From: Bacteroidales bacterium
GTDB lineage: Bacteria; Bacteroidota; Bacteroidia; Bacteroidales; UBA12077
DNA: 64,000 bases
Direction of reading: 5' to 3'
NCBI GenBank assembly: GCA_013138975.1
Contig: WTBR01000011.1
Span: 1-64,000 of the forward strand
The position numbers and the translations under genes are program-made. The notes under the pieces are model-generated. The model was not told the DNA's origin. It saw only the letters and a list, made by a program, of their open reading frames with translations, and searched no databases. This document shows, piece by piece, positions 1 to 10,581 of this stretch (position 1 is its first letter; the number at the start of each line of letters is the position of its first letter).

Positions 1-278
1 GCAAGCTTCAGAATAAATTGTATTTTTACTCATATTATTTAATTTTTCAATTAATAATACGAGCATTACTGCTTTTTAGTGGCACTGCTCAAAAGCTACC
101 CCGCTTCGGCGGGGTTTAGTTCAACATCGGGTCTTAAAGCATATGGGGGCTTGGTGTTTATCAATCTTTGTACTATCTTCAACATTTTATAACGGGGGAT
201 AGAGAAGTAGGGCAGAAATCCCCGTCAATTTTTACCTGAGGATCGTTATGCATTATTAAATAAATAAGAACAAATAAA

Positions 279-1451
279 ATGAAAAAATTACAACTATTAT
301 TTTTGGGCATCATCTTATTTTCTGGATGCAATACGCCAAAGGAAGAGGCTATCCAATCATCTAAAATTGACCAAGAAATTGAAACAATAGGTCCAGAAAA
401 AGGCACATTAATTATTACTGGTGATAGAATTTATGGAATTTTTAAAGATAAATTCTTGGAGCTCATCGGGGGAGCAGACGCACCAATAATTGTTATTCCA
501 ACAGCTGGTTCTTCTGAAGTGCTGTCTGATGAGTTTTTGGAAAATTACAAACAATCATTCATTAATTTAGGTTTTAATAACGTAACAGTATTGCACACCA
601 GAGACCCAGAAGAAGCTAATAAAGATGAATTTATTGAACCGATTAAAAATGCTGTGGGTGTGATATTCGGCGGGGGAAGACAATGGCGACATGCCGACTC
701 TTATTTAAATACAAAGACGCATGATGAACTTATTAAGCTTTTGGATCGAGGTGGAGTTATCGCAGGTGGGTCGGCTGGTGCTACCATTCTAGGTTCTTAT
801 TTAACCAGAGGAGATACGAAGGGGAATACAGAGATGATGGGTGACCATGAAGTAGGATTGGGATTTATATCAAATATCGCAATTGATCAACACCTTTTAG
901 CAAGAAACAGACAGTTTGATATGTTCGAAATTCTGGACAACAGACCGGAATTATTAGGGATAGGTTTGGACGAAAATACTGGAATAATTGTTCATGGTGA
1001 TAAATTTAAAGTTGTAGGCAAAAGTTATGTTGCCATTTATGATGGCACACGTTGGTCACAAGAAAGAGATACAATTTATCAATTACCTGAGGGAAGCAGA
1101 GAATACTATTTATTGAAAGCAGGAGATGAATATAATTTGAGAAAGCGAAAGGTGATTACATTTGACGATAGAGAGTTCATCCAGTTAACCGAGATTCAAC
1201 TTAAAAAATATACTGGCACATATCAATTAAGAGATGATTCTATGAAGGTAGAAATACTTATTGAAAATGGCAGTATTAATGTATTCCAGAATTGGGATAA
1301 GCATAAATACCTTATTTTGCCTGAATCAAACACAAGGTTTTTTATTATAAATTCTGATATGTCATTTAATTTTGAAATAAATGACAATGGGGAAATAAAT
1401 AGGTTTTTAGTGTCATCTCAAAACGGAATATGGGAAAAAATAATAGAATAA
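279..1451 (+). CDS. Cyanophycinase-like lipoprotein (peptidase S51 family)
   Basis: Lipobox FSGCN; GGVIAGGSAGA nucleophile-type motif and DQHLLARNRQFDM typical of S51 cyanophycinase-like proteins. Confidence 0.8.
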   Translation: MKKLQLLFLGIILFSGCNTPKEEAIQSSKIDQEIETIGPEKGTLIITGDRIYGIFKDKFLELIGGADAPIIVIPTAGSSEVLSDEFLENYKQSFINLGFNNVTVLHTRDPEEANKDEFIEPIKNAVGVIFGGGRQWRHADSYLNTKTHDELIKLLDRGGVIAGGSAGATILGSYLTRGDTKGNTEMMGDHEVGLGFISNIAIDQHLLARNRQFDMFEILDNRPELLGIGLDENTGIIVHGDKFKVVGKSYVAIYDGTRWSQERDTIYQLPEGSREYYLLKAGDEYNLRKRKVITFDDREFIQLTEIQLKKYTGTYQLRDDSMKVEILIENGSINVFQNWDKHKYLILPESNTRFFIINSDMSFNFEINDNGEINRFLVSSQNGIWEKIIE

Positions 1452-1994
1452 TAGCTACAGTATGATTAATAAATTTAAAATAAACAATGCATAATAACAC
1501 ATCAAGAAATGTTGCCGAATGTCAATAATATCAAGGGTTGAAGCTCGCATTCGGCAACTATTCTTATGCAAACCTTATAAAACCAGTCGTATTCGAACAT
1601 AAAAGTCTTTTTAATGTAAATTCATATAATAATTCTTTTGAAAATTGTTTTAGTTTTTTTTGCCGACCCACTTTTGCCTTTCGGCCATTAGGGAAAGTTA
1701 ATTGCTCTTAAACATATTTGCTAGGTTCCTTTTCGCAAAAAAATTTAAGTTTTCTATTCGATTAATTAAGAGTACTACACAAAAACTCCTAAATTGGACT
1801 TAAATCTGTAATAGTCATTTTAAGTTCATTTGTACACATATGTATTAATTTGATTGTTTAATATCCAATTTAGTAATTAAAGTATACTTTTTAATTACAT
1901 TTGTTATAATAACAAGTTGTATACAATTGCCAAGATTATTACAACTTGCTGAAACAAATTACTTAAAGTGTAAATAGCTTATTCGCTTATCCCA

Positions 1995-2825
1995 ATGTCT
2001 ATAATAATCTGTCCATATTGCAAAAGTTCTTTATACGATTCTAAAGAAAAAACATATATATGTGAAAATAACCACTGTTTTGATATAGCCAAACAGGGTT
2101 ATTTAAACTTGTTGCCAGTGAATCAAAAAAAATCTAAGGATCCGGGCGACAATCAAATGATGATTGCTGCCAGAAGAATTTTTTTAGAACTTGGGTTTTA
2201 CGATCCACTTATAGAAAGCATTAAGAACCTTATTACTGATAAACTCACTTTTGTTACCAAAGATATTATTGCATTTGATGCAGGCTGTGGGGAAGGGTAT
2301 TATTCTGAAAAAGCTCTAAACAATTTACCTGGTTTAGAAACAGAAATATTGGGTACAGATATTTCTAAATACGCTGTTAAAAATGCAGCAAATAAATATA
2401 AAAACAACTTCTACTTCGTAAGTTCAATATATAATTTACCCATTGCCAACACTAGTATTGATCTCATTCTATCCGTTTTTTCGCCAATTATGGTAGAAGA
2501 ATTCAAACGCATTTTATCTAAACAAGGATATGTTATAATTGTGAGTCCTGCTTCTAATCACTTACGCGAAATAGCAGATTTAATTTACGATACTTTTAGG
2601 CCACACACAAGCAATGTTGTAGAGAAGATGACCTCTTTATTCAAGCATGAAATTACAAAAAGAACAAGTTTTAAAATAGATATCAAAAGTGCAGAAGTCT
2701 TGCTTTCTCTTTTAAAAATGACGCCTTATTATTGGAGTACAGGGATAGAGCGATTAGAAAATATTACCAATAAAAATGAATTATCCGTTAGCTGTGATTT
2801 CAATATTGATATTTTTAGCCAATAG
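1995..2825 (+). CDS. RlmA-like 23S rRNA guanine-N1 methyltransferase
   Basis: N-terminal zinc motif CPYCKSS...CENNHCFDIAKQGYLNLLP followed by SAM motif FDAGCGEGYYS. Confidence 0.8.
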   Translation: MSIIICPYCKSSLYDSKEKTYICENNHCFDIAKQGYLNLLPVNQKKSKDPGDNQMMIAARRIFLELGFYDPLIESIKNLITDKLTFVTKDIIAFDAGCGEGYYSEKALNNLPGLETEILGTDISKYAVKNAANKYKNNFYFVSSIYNLPIANTSIDLILSVFSPIMVEEFKRILSKQGYVIIVSPASNHLREIADLIYDTFRPHTSNVVEKMTSLFKHEITKRTSFKIDIKSAEVLLSLLKMTPYYWSTGIERLENITNKNELSVSCDFNIDIFSQ

Positions 2826-2831
2826 ATTAAA

Positions 2832-4019
2832 ATGAAAAAAACGGTTTCTATTATTGGTGGAGGAGCGGCGGCTATTGCATTAGCCGCTTTCCTAAACAAT
2901 CAAAAATTTGAAGTAACAATTTTTGAAAAAAATGAAGCTCTTGGACGAAAGCTTTTAGTTGCAGGAAAGGGTGGGTTTAATTTAACGAATTCAGAACAGA
3001 TAGAATCATTCATTGAACGCTATACGCCTTCCTCTTTTTTAAAAAAAATGCTTTTCGAATTTACCAACAAGGATTTAATAGATTGGCTCTATTCAATTGG
3101 TATTCCAACTTATGTTGGGAGTAGCAAAAGAGTATTCCCAAAAGAGGGAATTACACCTATTGAAGTGCTCAAAGCTTTTCAAACTGTTTTAATAGAAAAT
3201 GGTGTTAAAATCGAATACAACAAAATCTGGACAGGTTGGGGTATAAGCAATAATTTAGTATTTAATGACAAAGAGCTTGTTGAATCTGATTATAACATTT
3301 TTGCTTTAGGTGGTGGAAGTTGGAAAGTTACAGGATCGGATGGAAGTTGGTTATCTATTTTCGGAAAAAAAGGGATAAATACTATTCCTTTTCAAGCTTC
3401 GAACTGTGCTTATAATATTGTATGGGAAAACGATTTTATTCTAAAACACGCTGGTGCTCCACTTAAAAACATTTCCATTTCTTGTTTAAATAAAAAGCAA
3501 AAAGGCGAAGTTGTTATTACTCAATTCGGACTAGAAGGTAATGCTATATATGCACTTAGCCCAGAAATTAGATCCGAGCTGAAGAAACAGCAAAAAGCGA
3601 TTATTTTTATCGATTTAAAACCTACTTTATCATACGCAGATATTGTCACCAAATTGAAAAAATCTAAATTTAAAAAAACAACTGAGATATTAAAAAGAGA
3701 GCTAAAACTTAGTCCTGTGCAGATAGGCTTACTGAAAACATGCATTTCAAAAGAAGCATTCTTAAATATTGACACGCTTGCTCTAAAAATTAAAAGCTTA
3801 GCTTTTGATATTGTTAATTCAGCTGAATTAGACAAATCCATTTCTACAGTTGGAGGAGTTTGTTTATCAGAAATAGATTTAAACTTCCAACTAAACACTA
3901 TTGAAAACAACTACTGTATTGGCGAAATGTTAGATTGGGACGCACCCACAGGTGGATATTTATTACAAGCTTGTTTTAGTATGGGTTTTGGCTTAGCGCA
4001 GCATTTAAATGCTAAATAG
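2832..4019 (+). CDS. NAD(P)/FAD-dependent oxidoreductase, HI0933/YhiN-like flavoprotein
   Basis: N-terminal GGGAAAIALA; GRKLLVAGKGGFNLTNSE; C-terminal GEMLDWDAPTGGYLLQACFSMG. Confidence 0.85.
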   Translation: MKKTVSIIGGGAAAIALAAFLNNQKFEVTIFEKNEALGRKLLVAGKGGFNLTNSEQIESFIERYTPSSFLKKMLFEFTNKDLIDWLYSIGIPTYVGSSKRVFPKEGITPIEVLKAFQTVLIENGVKIEYNKIWTGWGISNNLVFNDKELVESDYNIFALGGGSWKVTGSDGSWLSIFGKKGINTIPFQASNCAYNIVWENDFILKHAGAPLKNISISCLNKKQKGEVVITQFGLEGNAIYALSPEIRSELKKQQKAIIFIDLKPTLSYADIVTKLKKSKFKKTTEILKRELKLSPVQIGLLKTCISKEAFLNIDTLALKIKSLAFDIVNSAELDKSISTVGGVCLSEIDLNFQLNTIENNYCIGEMLDWDAPTGGYLLQACFSMGFGLAQHLNAK

Positions 4020-4728
4020 AATTATATTTTTAGTTTAATAATATCCATTGGAATTTCCGAAGTTACTGCAAAAAGTAAGACAGTACTTGTGAGACCTTTC
4101 TCCATATTACCACCTTAGTGTTTGGGCTTGTGTATTAAAACCTTCTTACTCAAAACCTCCGATGAGCGTAACTAAGTCGTTTTACTTTTGGTAGCATTTG
4201 CTACATAGTGTTTACAAGAATAAATGAGCTATTGTCAAGGAATTCAAATTTGTACAAAAAGAAAAACATATTAAAAATAGTTTTGAAAACGATAAGAATA
4301 AATTCGACGTAGAGAGATATCGATAGTAATCGGAAATATAGAGTAGGGAGGTCCTGTAAGGACACCTTCTTTCTGTTAGGTATTGAATATTATTGTTTAA
4401 TATTAGTTATTTTTAAGTCCACAAAAAATATAAAATTAGAAAGAAGATAATTAGACATTCAATTTATTATGATGAAAACAAACAATTGTTTTTAACAAAA
4501 CTACATTTAATAAACATCCCCAAATTATCCGTTCAAGATTTAATGCCCATAGCAACGGACGGCATCGTCCAACAGAATTCTATCAACAATTTCTAGTGGG
4601 AATAGGATGGATCGAAGAATACTAGAATCACAAACTTTGTATTGTTATTTTTTTAATTGGCATATTTAAATATCTTTAACCTTGAAAGAAATAATTCAGT
4701 TATATAAATATATTTTAAAAATACAGGG

Positions 4729-5826
4729 ATGAAACAAATTAAGATTAGCAAATTAAGTATTATCACAATTATTATTGCAACTATCTTTATGGCATGCGAT
4801 AAAGATACAACAGAGCTAAATATAGAACCGGGTGGAGGATCTGATAATGATATAGTTGAACATTACGTTTCTGAATCTCAGCAACTCTACCTTACTGCAG
4901 GTACATATTATGATGGACAAACTACTCACTATTTAGTCTCTTCAGATTTGAGTGAATATGCCATTATAATAGAAAAAGATCATGTACGAATAGATGATAT
5001 TGATATACAGGGAGAAGATAATATTACAATCATAGAAGGCGAAAATCAGAATCTAACAGTTACGTTAAACACCCAAAGTGCAAGTTTTTTTGAACCAACA
5101 CATGGTACCGTGACATATATACATTTGCCTACGGTTACTTATGTTCCTCTTTTCGATGGAAATAGTATTTGTGGATTTAATATAATTATTGAGGCTAACT
5201 ATGAATATGCAGGAGAAAACATGGATGTCTCGACTTCTTACACCGGTGAACTTAAAGAAACTATTGGCGATGGTGAACATATGAGCTACCCACTAGACGA
5301 AGGAGTTTGGAAAGCTTATAAGGTCGTAAAACACACAGAATATAACGAAAATACGACTTCGCTAAGTAGTAATGATACTGACTACTATTTAAACCACGAA
5401 AATATAAGCCAAAAATTAGATGGTGCAAATAATATTTTCGCATTAAATAATGATTATTTCAACTTCCCTCTTTTGGTTAGAAATGAAATATCTAATGAGG
5501 CAACTATTACAAATATAGATATAAACGGATCTGATCCCGAATATATCAGTTATGGGTTCCAAGGACCTAGCTGGATAGATAATTATTATAACATTCCTAG
5601 TTTTACAGGCTACCACTATCAATGTTCTGCAGGATTTTATTGCTTTTTTGTTGGTGAAGATGGTGAAGAGCCATTTGGTAGTGAGGCTTGTTATGGCATT
5701 ATACCTTCTGTAGATATGAACACTCACCAAGTCATTGATCAACCTGTGCATATTATATATTTGTCAGGTTCATTGCCACATACACTATATGAAATTTATG
5801 TAAATAGAACTGGTATAGAAAAATAA
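4729..5826 (+). CDS. Hypothetical lipoprotein
   Basis: Signal peptide with lipobox (IFMACDKD); no recognised domain. Confidence 0.6.
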   Translation: MKQIKISKLSIITIIIATIFMACDKDTTELNIEPGGGSDNDIVEHYVSESQQLYLTAGTYYDGQTTHYLVSSDLSEYAIIIEKDHVRIDDIDIQGEDNITIIEGENQNLTVTLNTQSASFFEPTHGTVTYIHLPTVTYVPLFDGNSICGFNIIIEANYEYAGENMDVSTSYTGELKETIGDGEHMSYPLDEGVWKAYKVVKHTEYNENTTSLSSNDTDYYLNHENISQKLDGANNIFALNNDYFNFPLLVRNEISNEATITNIDINGSDPEYISYGFQGPSWIDNYYNIPSFTGYHYQCSAGFYCFFVGEDGEEPFGSEACYGIIPSVDMNTHQVIDQPVHIIYLSGSLPHTLYEIYVNRTGIEK

Positions 5827-5849
5827 GTATTTTTATTAGAAAAAACCAA

Positions 5850-5966
5850 GTATCTGCTTTCGCAAAAGTAGAAGAGTGGATCAAGGACTTCTTTGCCGTA
5901 GCCAAGATTTCAATGGAAGATAAACAACCGATATTTGAATCGCTAGGCATTTTAGTTCGCAGCTAG
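5850..5966 (+). pseudogene. Possible 3' gene remnant (VSAFAKVEEWIKDFFAVAKISMEDKQPIFESLGILVRS*)
   Basis: Coding-like 38-aa in-frame stretch ending in a stop, without an upstream start. Confidence 0.35.
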
Positions 5967-6560
5967 CCAACGCTATTGCAGGCACATTGATAAAATCACT
6001 CAAGCCATACACGGTTAGTGTTTTGTCAAAGAGCCTGTAATTTTCATCACACTCATTAACTTTTGTATTCTAATGAATCCCGATGAGCGACATATAAAAT
6101 AAATCGAAGAAGCTAAGCGGCAATTGTATTGCCGCTTTCTATTTTACTGAATTTGTAATTCTGAAAAATACAGTAGTATTTTTAAAAAATGATAATTTAA
6201 CAATGCAAAAGGGTGAAGTGTAATTGCAAATTACGCTTAGCAAGGAGATGAGTATTTAAATATAGTTTGGGATTAATAGTTCAGAGTTTCGAGTCATTAA
6301 CAATTTTATATCTATGGTTCAAGTCTCCAGTTTGTAATAGCATTGTCCAACAGAATTCTATCAACAATTTCTAGTGAGAATAGGGTGATCAGAAGAATAC
6401 TAGAATCACGAGTTTTGTATTGTTAGTTAATAATTCTATTATTATATAAACAGTTGATAGAATATTAATACGTTGTAGCTCATTTATAAAACACATACAG
6501 ATCAAAATGCTTTGAAAATTGAGCTTTAAATCATAACTTAGTGAGCTAAATATATTTAAT

Positions 6561-7601
6561 ATGCTTGAAGAAAGAGAACAACAAATAATTGACTTTGTAA
6601 AAAGAGCAGATGAATGTTCATCAAAGGAAGTGTTTGAAGGAATATCAACCTCAGTTAGTTATGCTACTTTAAAACGGATTCTTACAAAACTGATTGCTGA
6701 GAATTACATTGAAGTCAAAGGTCAAGGAAAAGGAACTAAATATTCTATCTCATCGGCCTATGAATTAATTCAACCAATTGATATTAATAAATACTATGAA
6801 AAAGAAATTGATGAACGGAAAATAAATACAAGCTTTAATTTAAATATAATTACTGAAGTTTTAGATGAAAATAGTGTTTTTACAGCTAATGAGTTATCTA
6901 AACTTTCTGAATATCAAAAGATCTATACTAAAAATGTATCTCGACTTTCAGAAATGGAATATAAGAAAGAACTTGAAAGATTAGCAATTGATTTAAGTTG
7001 GAAATCTTCTCAAATTGAAGGGAATACATATTCATTATTGGAAACAGAAAGATTATTAAAGGAAAAAGAAACTGCTGCAGGAAAAACAAAAGAAGAAGCA
7101 ATAATGCTTTTGAATCATAAGGATGCACTTGATTTTATAATTGATAATCCTGATTATCTAAATCCACTTTCTGTTTCAAAAATAGAAGATATTCATAGTA
7201 TTCTAATTAAAGAACTTGCTGTAGAAAGAAATTTAAGAAAACAACGTGTTGGTATAACAGGAACTAACTATAGACCACTTGATAATGAATTTCAAATATT
7301 AGAAGCATTAAGGCATACTTGTGAAGTAATAAATAGGAAGGAAAGTGCATTTGAAAAGGCATTATTAACACTTGTGTTAATTTCATATATTCAACCATTT
7401 ATGGATGGCAACAAAAGAACAGCTAGAATTGTAAGTAATGCAATACTAATGAATGAAAACTATTGCCCTTTATCATTTAGAACGGTTGACTCTATTGACT
7501 ATAAGAAAGCAATGCTATTGTTTTATGAACAGAATAATATTTCAACTTTTAAAGAAATTTTTATAAATCAATTTGAATTTGCTGTTAATACATATTTTTA
7601 G
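6561..7601 (+). CDS. Fic domain protein with N-terminal winged helix
   Basis: Fic motif IQPFMDGNKRTARI; inhibitory motif SSQIEGN; N-terminal HTH-like region. Confidence 0.9.
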   Translation: MLEEREQQIIDFVKRADECSSKEVFEGISTSVSYATLKRILTKLIAENYIEVKGQGKGTKYSISSAYELIQPIDINKYYEKEIDERKINTSFNLNIITEVLDENSVFTANELSKLSEYQKIYTKNVSRLSEMEYKKELERLAIDLSWKSSQIEGNTYSLLETERLLKEKETAAGKTKEEAIMLLNHKDALDFIIDNPDYLNPLSVSKIEDIHSILIKELAVERNLRKQRVGITGTNYRPLDNEFQILEALRHTCEVINRKESAFEKALLTLVLISYIQPFMDGNKRTARIVSNAILMNENYCPLSFRTVDSIDYKKAMLLFYEQNNISTFKEIFINQFEFAVNTYF

Positions 7602-7717
7602 ATATAAAAAACGAGCGTACAATATGCGCTCATAAATAATTACTATTGCCAATTTTATTCGGTTAATATATGATACTTTTAACTATATTTCGGGAAATTA
7701 AAAAGGCTTATTAATAA

Positions 7718-8410
7718 ATGAATAATAAAGCAAAGGATTGTAAGTGTTTGGAGTGTTCTTTTAAGTCAATCCCTGTATCTTTACTTGCTGAAAATGAATT
7801 AAATACTCTCTGTAGTAATTGTATCCAAATTGAATTCAAGGCTGGTGAAAATATTATAAAACAAGGAGGTTTTACAACCAATATTGCTTATATGACAAAA
7901 GGATTAGCCAAAATTCATATGGAAGGTCCTTTGAAAAAAGAAGAAATAATAAAAATTGTTAAATCTCCTTCATTTATTGGTGTACCTTCAGTTTTTACAG
8001 GAAGAGTTTTTCATTATTCGGTAACATCATTAACTGAAACAAGCGTTTGCTTTATTGATTATCCGTATTTTGAAAAGTTGCTTTTAAGCAATGGTGAATT
8101 TGCAAAAGAGTTAATTAAAGAATTAAGTTTTGATTTAGTTCAACAGTTTAAAACGGGTGTTAATAAATCACAGAAACGTGTAAATGCTTATGTGGCAGAA
8201 GTGTTACTGGATTTTTCAGAAAATATATTTGATGATCAGAACTTTCAACTACCTCTATCCAGAAATGAATTTGCTTATCTTGTTGGATCTTCACGAGAAA
8301 CCGTAACTAGAATACTTCACGATTTTACAGAAGAAGGATTGATTAATGTAAATGGTAAATCATTTAAGATTCTGAATTCTGAATTACTTCATAAAATAAG
8401 TGAAACATAA
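7718..8410 (+). CDS. Crp/Fnr family transcriptional regulator with Cys-rich N-terminus
   Basis: cNMP-type fold then LSRNEFAYLVGSSRETVTRILHDFTEEGLI HTH; N-terminal CKCLEC...CSNC. Confidence 0.85.
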   Translation: MNNKAKDCKCLECSFKSIPVSLLAENELNTLCSNCIQIEFKAGENIIKQGGFTTNIAYMTKGLAKIHMEGPLKKEEIIKIVKSPSFIGVPSVFTGRVFHYSVTSLTETSVCFIDYPYFEKLLLSNGEFAKELIKELSFDLVQQFKTGVNKSQKRVNAYVAEVLLDFSENIFDDQNFQLPLSRNEFAYLVGSSRETVTRILHDFTEEGLINVNGKSFKILNSELLHKISET

Positions 8411-8563
8411 TTTTTTTAAGTAATTCGAAATTTCCCCACCCCCCTTTAATTCTATTATTTTACTTTTTTGATTAAGTAATTATGGAAGTAAATTAAACTA
8501 TTTGGTTTTGGGAAGGTCAAAATTTCAATCTAAGAATTTTCTTTTTAATAAGATTTTCTATAT

Positions 8564-8968
8564 TTGCAGCACTTTGTATTAACCGATGAAATGAAAAGCA
8601 GTTTTAATTATCGAAACTTAGTTGTATTAGTATTACTTCCTGCACTATGCTGGTTGTTTTTTAATTCTGTATATAACAGACATTTTCATAAATCGGCTAT
8701 AGGAATTACAATTTCACATGCTCACCCATATCATAAAGGCGAAGATTGTTCTAATACTCCATTCGAATCGCATAAGCATACGGAAAATGATTTCATACTA
8801 TATGATATTATTTCTAATGTGATATTACTTATTGTAATTACGGCGGGTGCTTTTATATTATTTTTAAAAAAATTACAGCCTGAATATAAATTGATTATTC
8901 AGGAAAGACTTGATAAATCCTATTACTATTTACTTCAGGAATACAGAGGTCCACCATCTAATTTCTAA
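8564..8968 (+). CDS. Small His-rich membrane protein, hypothetical
   Basis: HFHKSAIGITISHAHPYHKGEDC...ESHKH between two TM segments; sits upstream of the metal ABC genes. Confidence 0.5.
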   Translation: MQHFVLTDEMKSSFNYRNLVVLVLLPALCWLFFNSVYNRHFHKSAIGITISHAHPYHKGEDCSNTPFESHKHTENDFILYDIISNVILLIVITAGAFILFLKKLQPEYKLIIQERLDKSYYYLLQEYRGPPSNF

Positions 8969-9066
8969 AAACTACATTAGATTTTAGCATCAGCTTTTGA
9001 TAAGTTGTATGCATATACCCACAATTATAATTAATTTTTTTATTCATTAATTCTACGAATGAATAA

Positions 9067-9250
9067 TACTAATTAAATTTCAAAATGAACTATAAATAAT
9101 TTGAATTATTTTTTGCCTTGGTGATTCAAAAAATCCAAGCATAGCTACCCGTGCTGAGCATTGTCGAAGTATGGCTACGGTTTGATTTTTTGAAGAAATA
9201 TAAGTGAAAAAGAAACGAATTATATCGGTCATTTTGGTGATTAATTGGTA
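9067..9250. repeat. MITE copy 1 (TACCAATT-type TIR, TAA target duplication)
   Basis: Left TACTAATTAAATTTCAAAATGA..., right ...GGTGATTAATTGGTA, TAA on both sides; ends match the copy at 47412-47653. Confidence 0.7.
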
Positions 9251-9270
9251 TAATATTAATAACAGTAAAA

Positions 9271-10554
9271 ATGAAATTAAAAACATTTTTAATACTGATA
9301 TTCTTAATTCAGTATTTGAACATAAATGCCCAAAATCAAAATAATCAGAATTTAAACTCAAGAATAGATTCTTTAGAAAACCAATTAATAGAACTACAAC
9401 AAAAAATTCTTGAAAAAGAAAAAATAGATAAGCGGAATGCTTTAATGGATAAAGCCAAACAGTTTTCATCACAAAATAAAAAGGAAAGTAACGATATTTC
9501 TAAAAAATTCCATAGTGGTATACGAAAGCAGCAAGGATTAAATCCAAATATTAGTGTTGGAGGAGATTTTTTCACATCATTTAGTTCCTCGAACAATGAT
9601 CTTATAACCGAAATAAGCGATTTCTCTTATGGAAATAACAATTTTTTTATGAGAGAGCTTGAGCTTGGATTTGCTGCTCCACTTGATCCTTTCTCCAGAG
9701 GTAAAACATTTCTTAGTGTTACACAAGAAGGAATAGCGCTGGAAGAAGCTTATATAGAGCTAATAAATTTGCCATTACACATTAATTTAAAGGCAGGTAT
9801 TTTTAAAGCAGAATATGGTTTACTTAACAGGTATCATCCACATGCTCTCCCCCAATTTGATAAACCAAAAGCTTTAATGTATCATTTTGGAGAACCCGGA
9901 ATTGGTGGAGCAGGACTTGCTGCGAATATTATGTTACCAAAACCAATTTTAGCACATGCTTCAAGCATTGATATCTCTGTAGTAGATGGAGGAAATGATA
10001 TATCGTTTACGTCAGAAAATAAAATTAATTTATTGTATGTAGGACATTTCAAAAACTATTATGACATAAACGAAAACAGCTATTTTGAGTTTACAATAAG
10101 TGGAGCAAGAGGTCATAATGATAGCACAGAAAATTATAATGCTCATATTGGGAGTTTTGGATTACATTATAAATGGGCACCAGTAGGAAGATCTAAATAC
10201 AGAACTCTCGATTGGAAAACTGAATTTATATATGGCTACCATGAAGGACCATTAAAAGATGTTGAAACTTTTGGTTTTTATTCATCAATACAGAATAAGT
10301 TAGGAGCAAGATTTTGGTTAGCCGCACGAATAGGATACACTGAATTGCCTTATGATAAGTCAGATCATGAAATGAACTATGCTGTTTGCCTGGATTTTTG
10401 GCAAAGCGAGTTTGTGTTTTATCGATTCCAATATCAATATAACGACAGAAATATAAATAATATGATGGGTTCATTAGGAGAAATGCCAAGCGACCATGTA
10501 TTTACTCTGCATGTATCATGGGCAATGGGGCCACACAAACACGAAGCATACTAA
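9271..10554 (+). CDS. Outer-membrane porin-like protein with coiled coil, metal locus
   Basis: Signal peptide, coiled-coil N-terminus, beta-barrel-like C-terminus; directly upstream of ZnuA-like gene. Confidence 0.55.
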   Translation: MKLKTFLILIFLIQYLNINAQNQNNQNLNSRIDSLENQLIELQQKILEKEKIDKRNALMDKAKQFSSQNKKESNDISKKFHSGIRKQQGLNPNISVGGDFFTSFSSSNNDLITEISDFSYGNNNFFMRELELGFAAPLDPFSRGKTFLSVTQEGIALEEAYIELINLPLHINLKAGIFKAEYGLLNRYHPHALPQFDKPKALMYHFGEPGIGGAGLAANIMLPKPILAHASSIDISVVDGGNDISFTSENKINLLYVGHFKNYYDINENSYFEFTISGARGHNDSTENYNAHIGSFGLHYKWAPVGRSKYRTLDWKTEFIYGYHEGPLKDVETFGFYSSIQNKLGARFWLAARIGYTELPYDKSDHEMNYAVCLDFWQSEFVFYRFQYQYNDRNINNMMGSLGEMPSDHVFTLHVSWAMGPHKHEAY

Positions 10555-10581
10555 TACTAAAAATCACATATAAATATAAAT

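Noticed and set aside
98-117. Integron attC-like or novel structure at CCCCGCTTCGGCGGGG
   Set aside because: Simple UUCG-loop hairpin followed by T-rich sequence fits an ordinary terminator or a common hairpin; no integrase seen.
1511-1559. Inverted repeat GTTGCCGAATG...CATTCGGCAAC as a mobile element
   Set aside because: Single copy in the window, downstream of a gene; more likely a terminator-type stem.
6561-7601. Fic protein as part of a toxin-antitoxin pair
   Set aside because: It carries its own SSQIEGN inhibitory motif and HTH, and no antitoxin-like neighbour is present; looks like an ordinary self-inhibited Fic protein.
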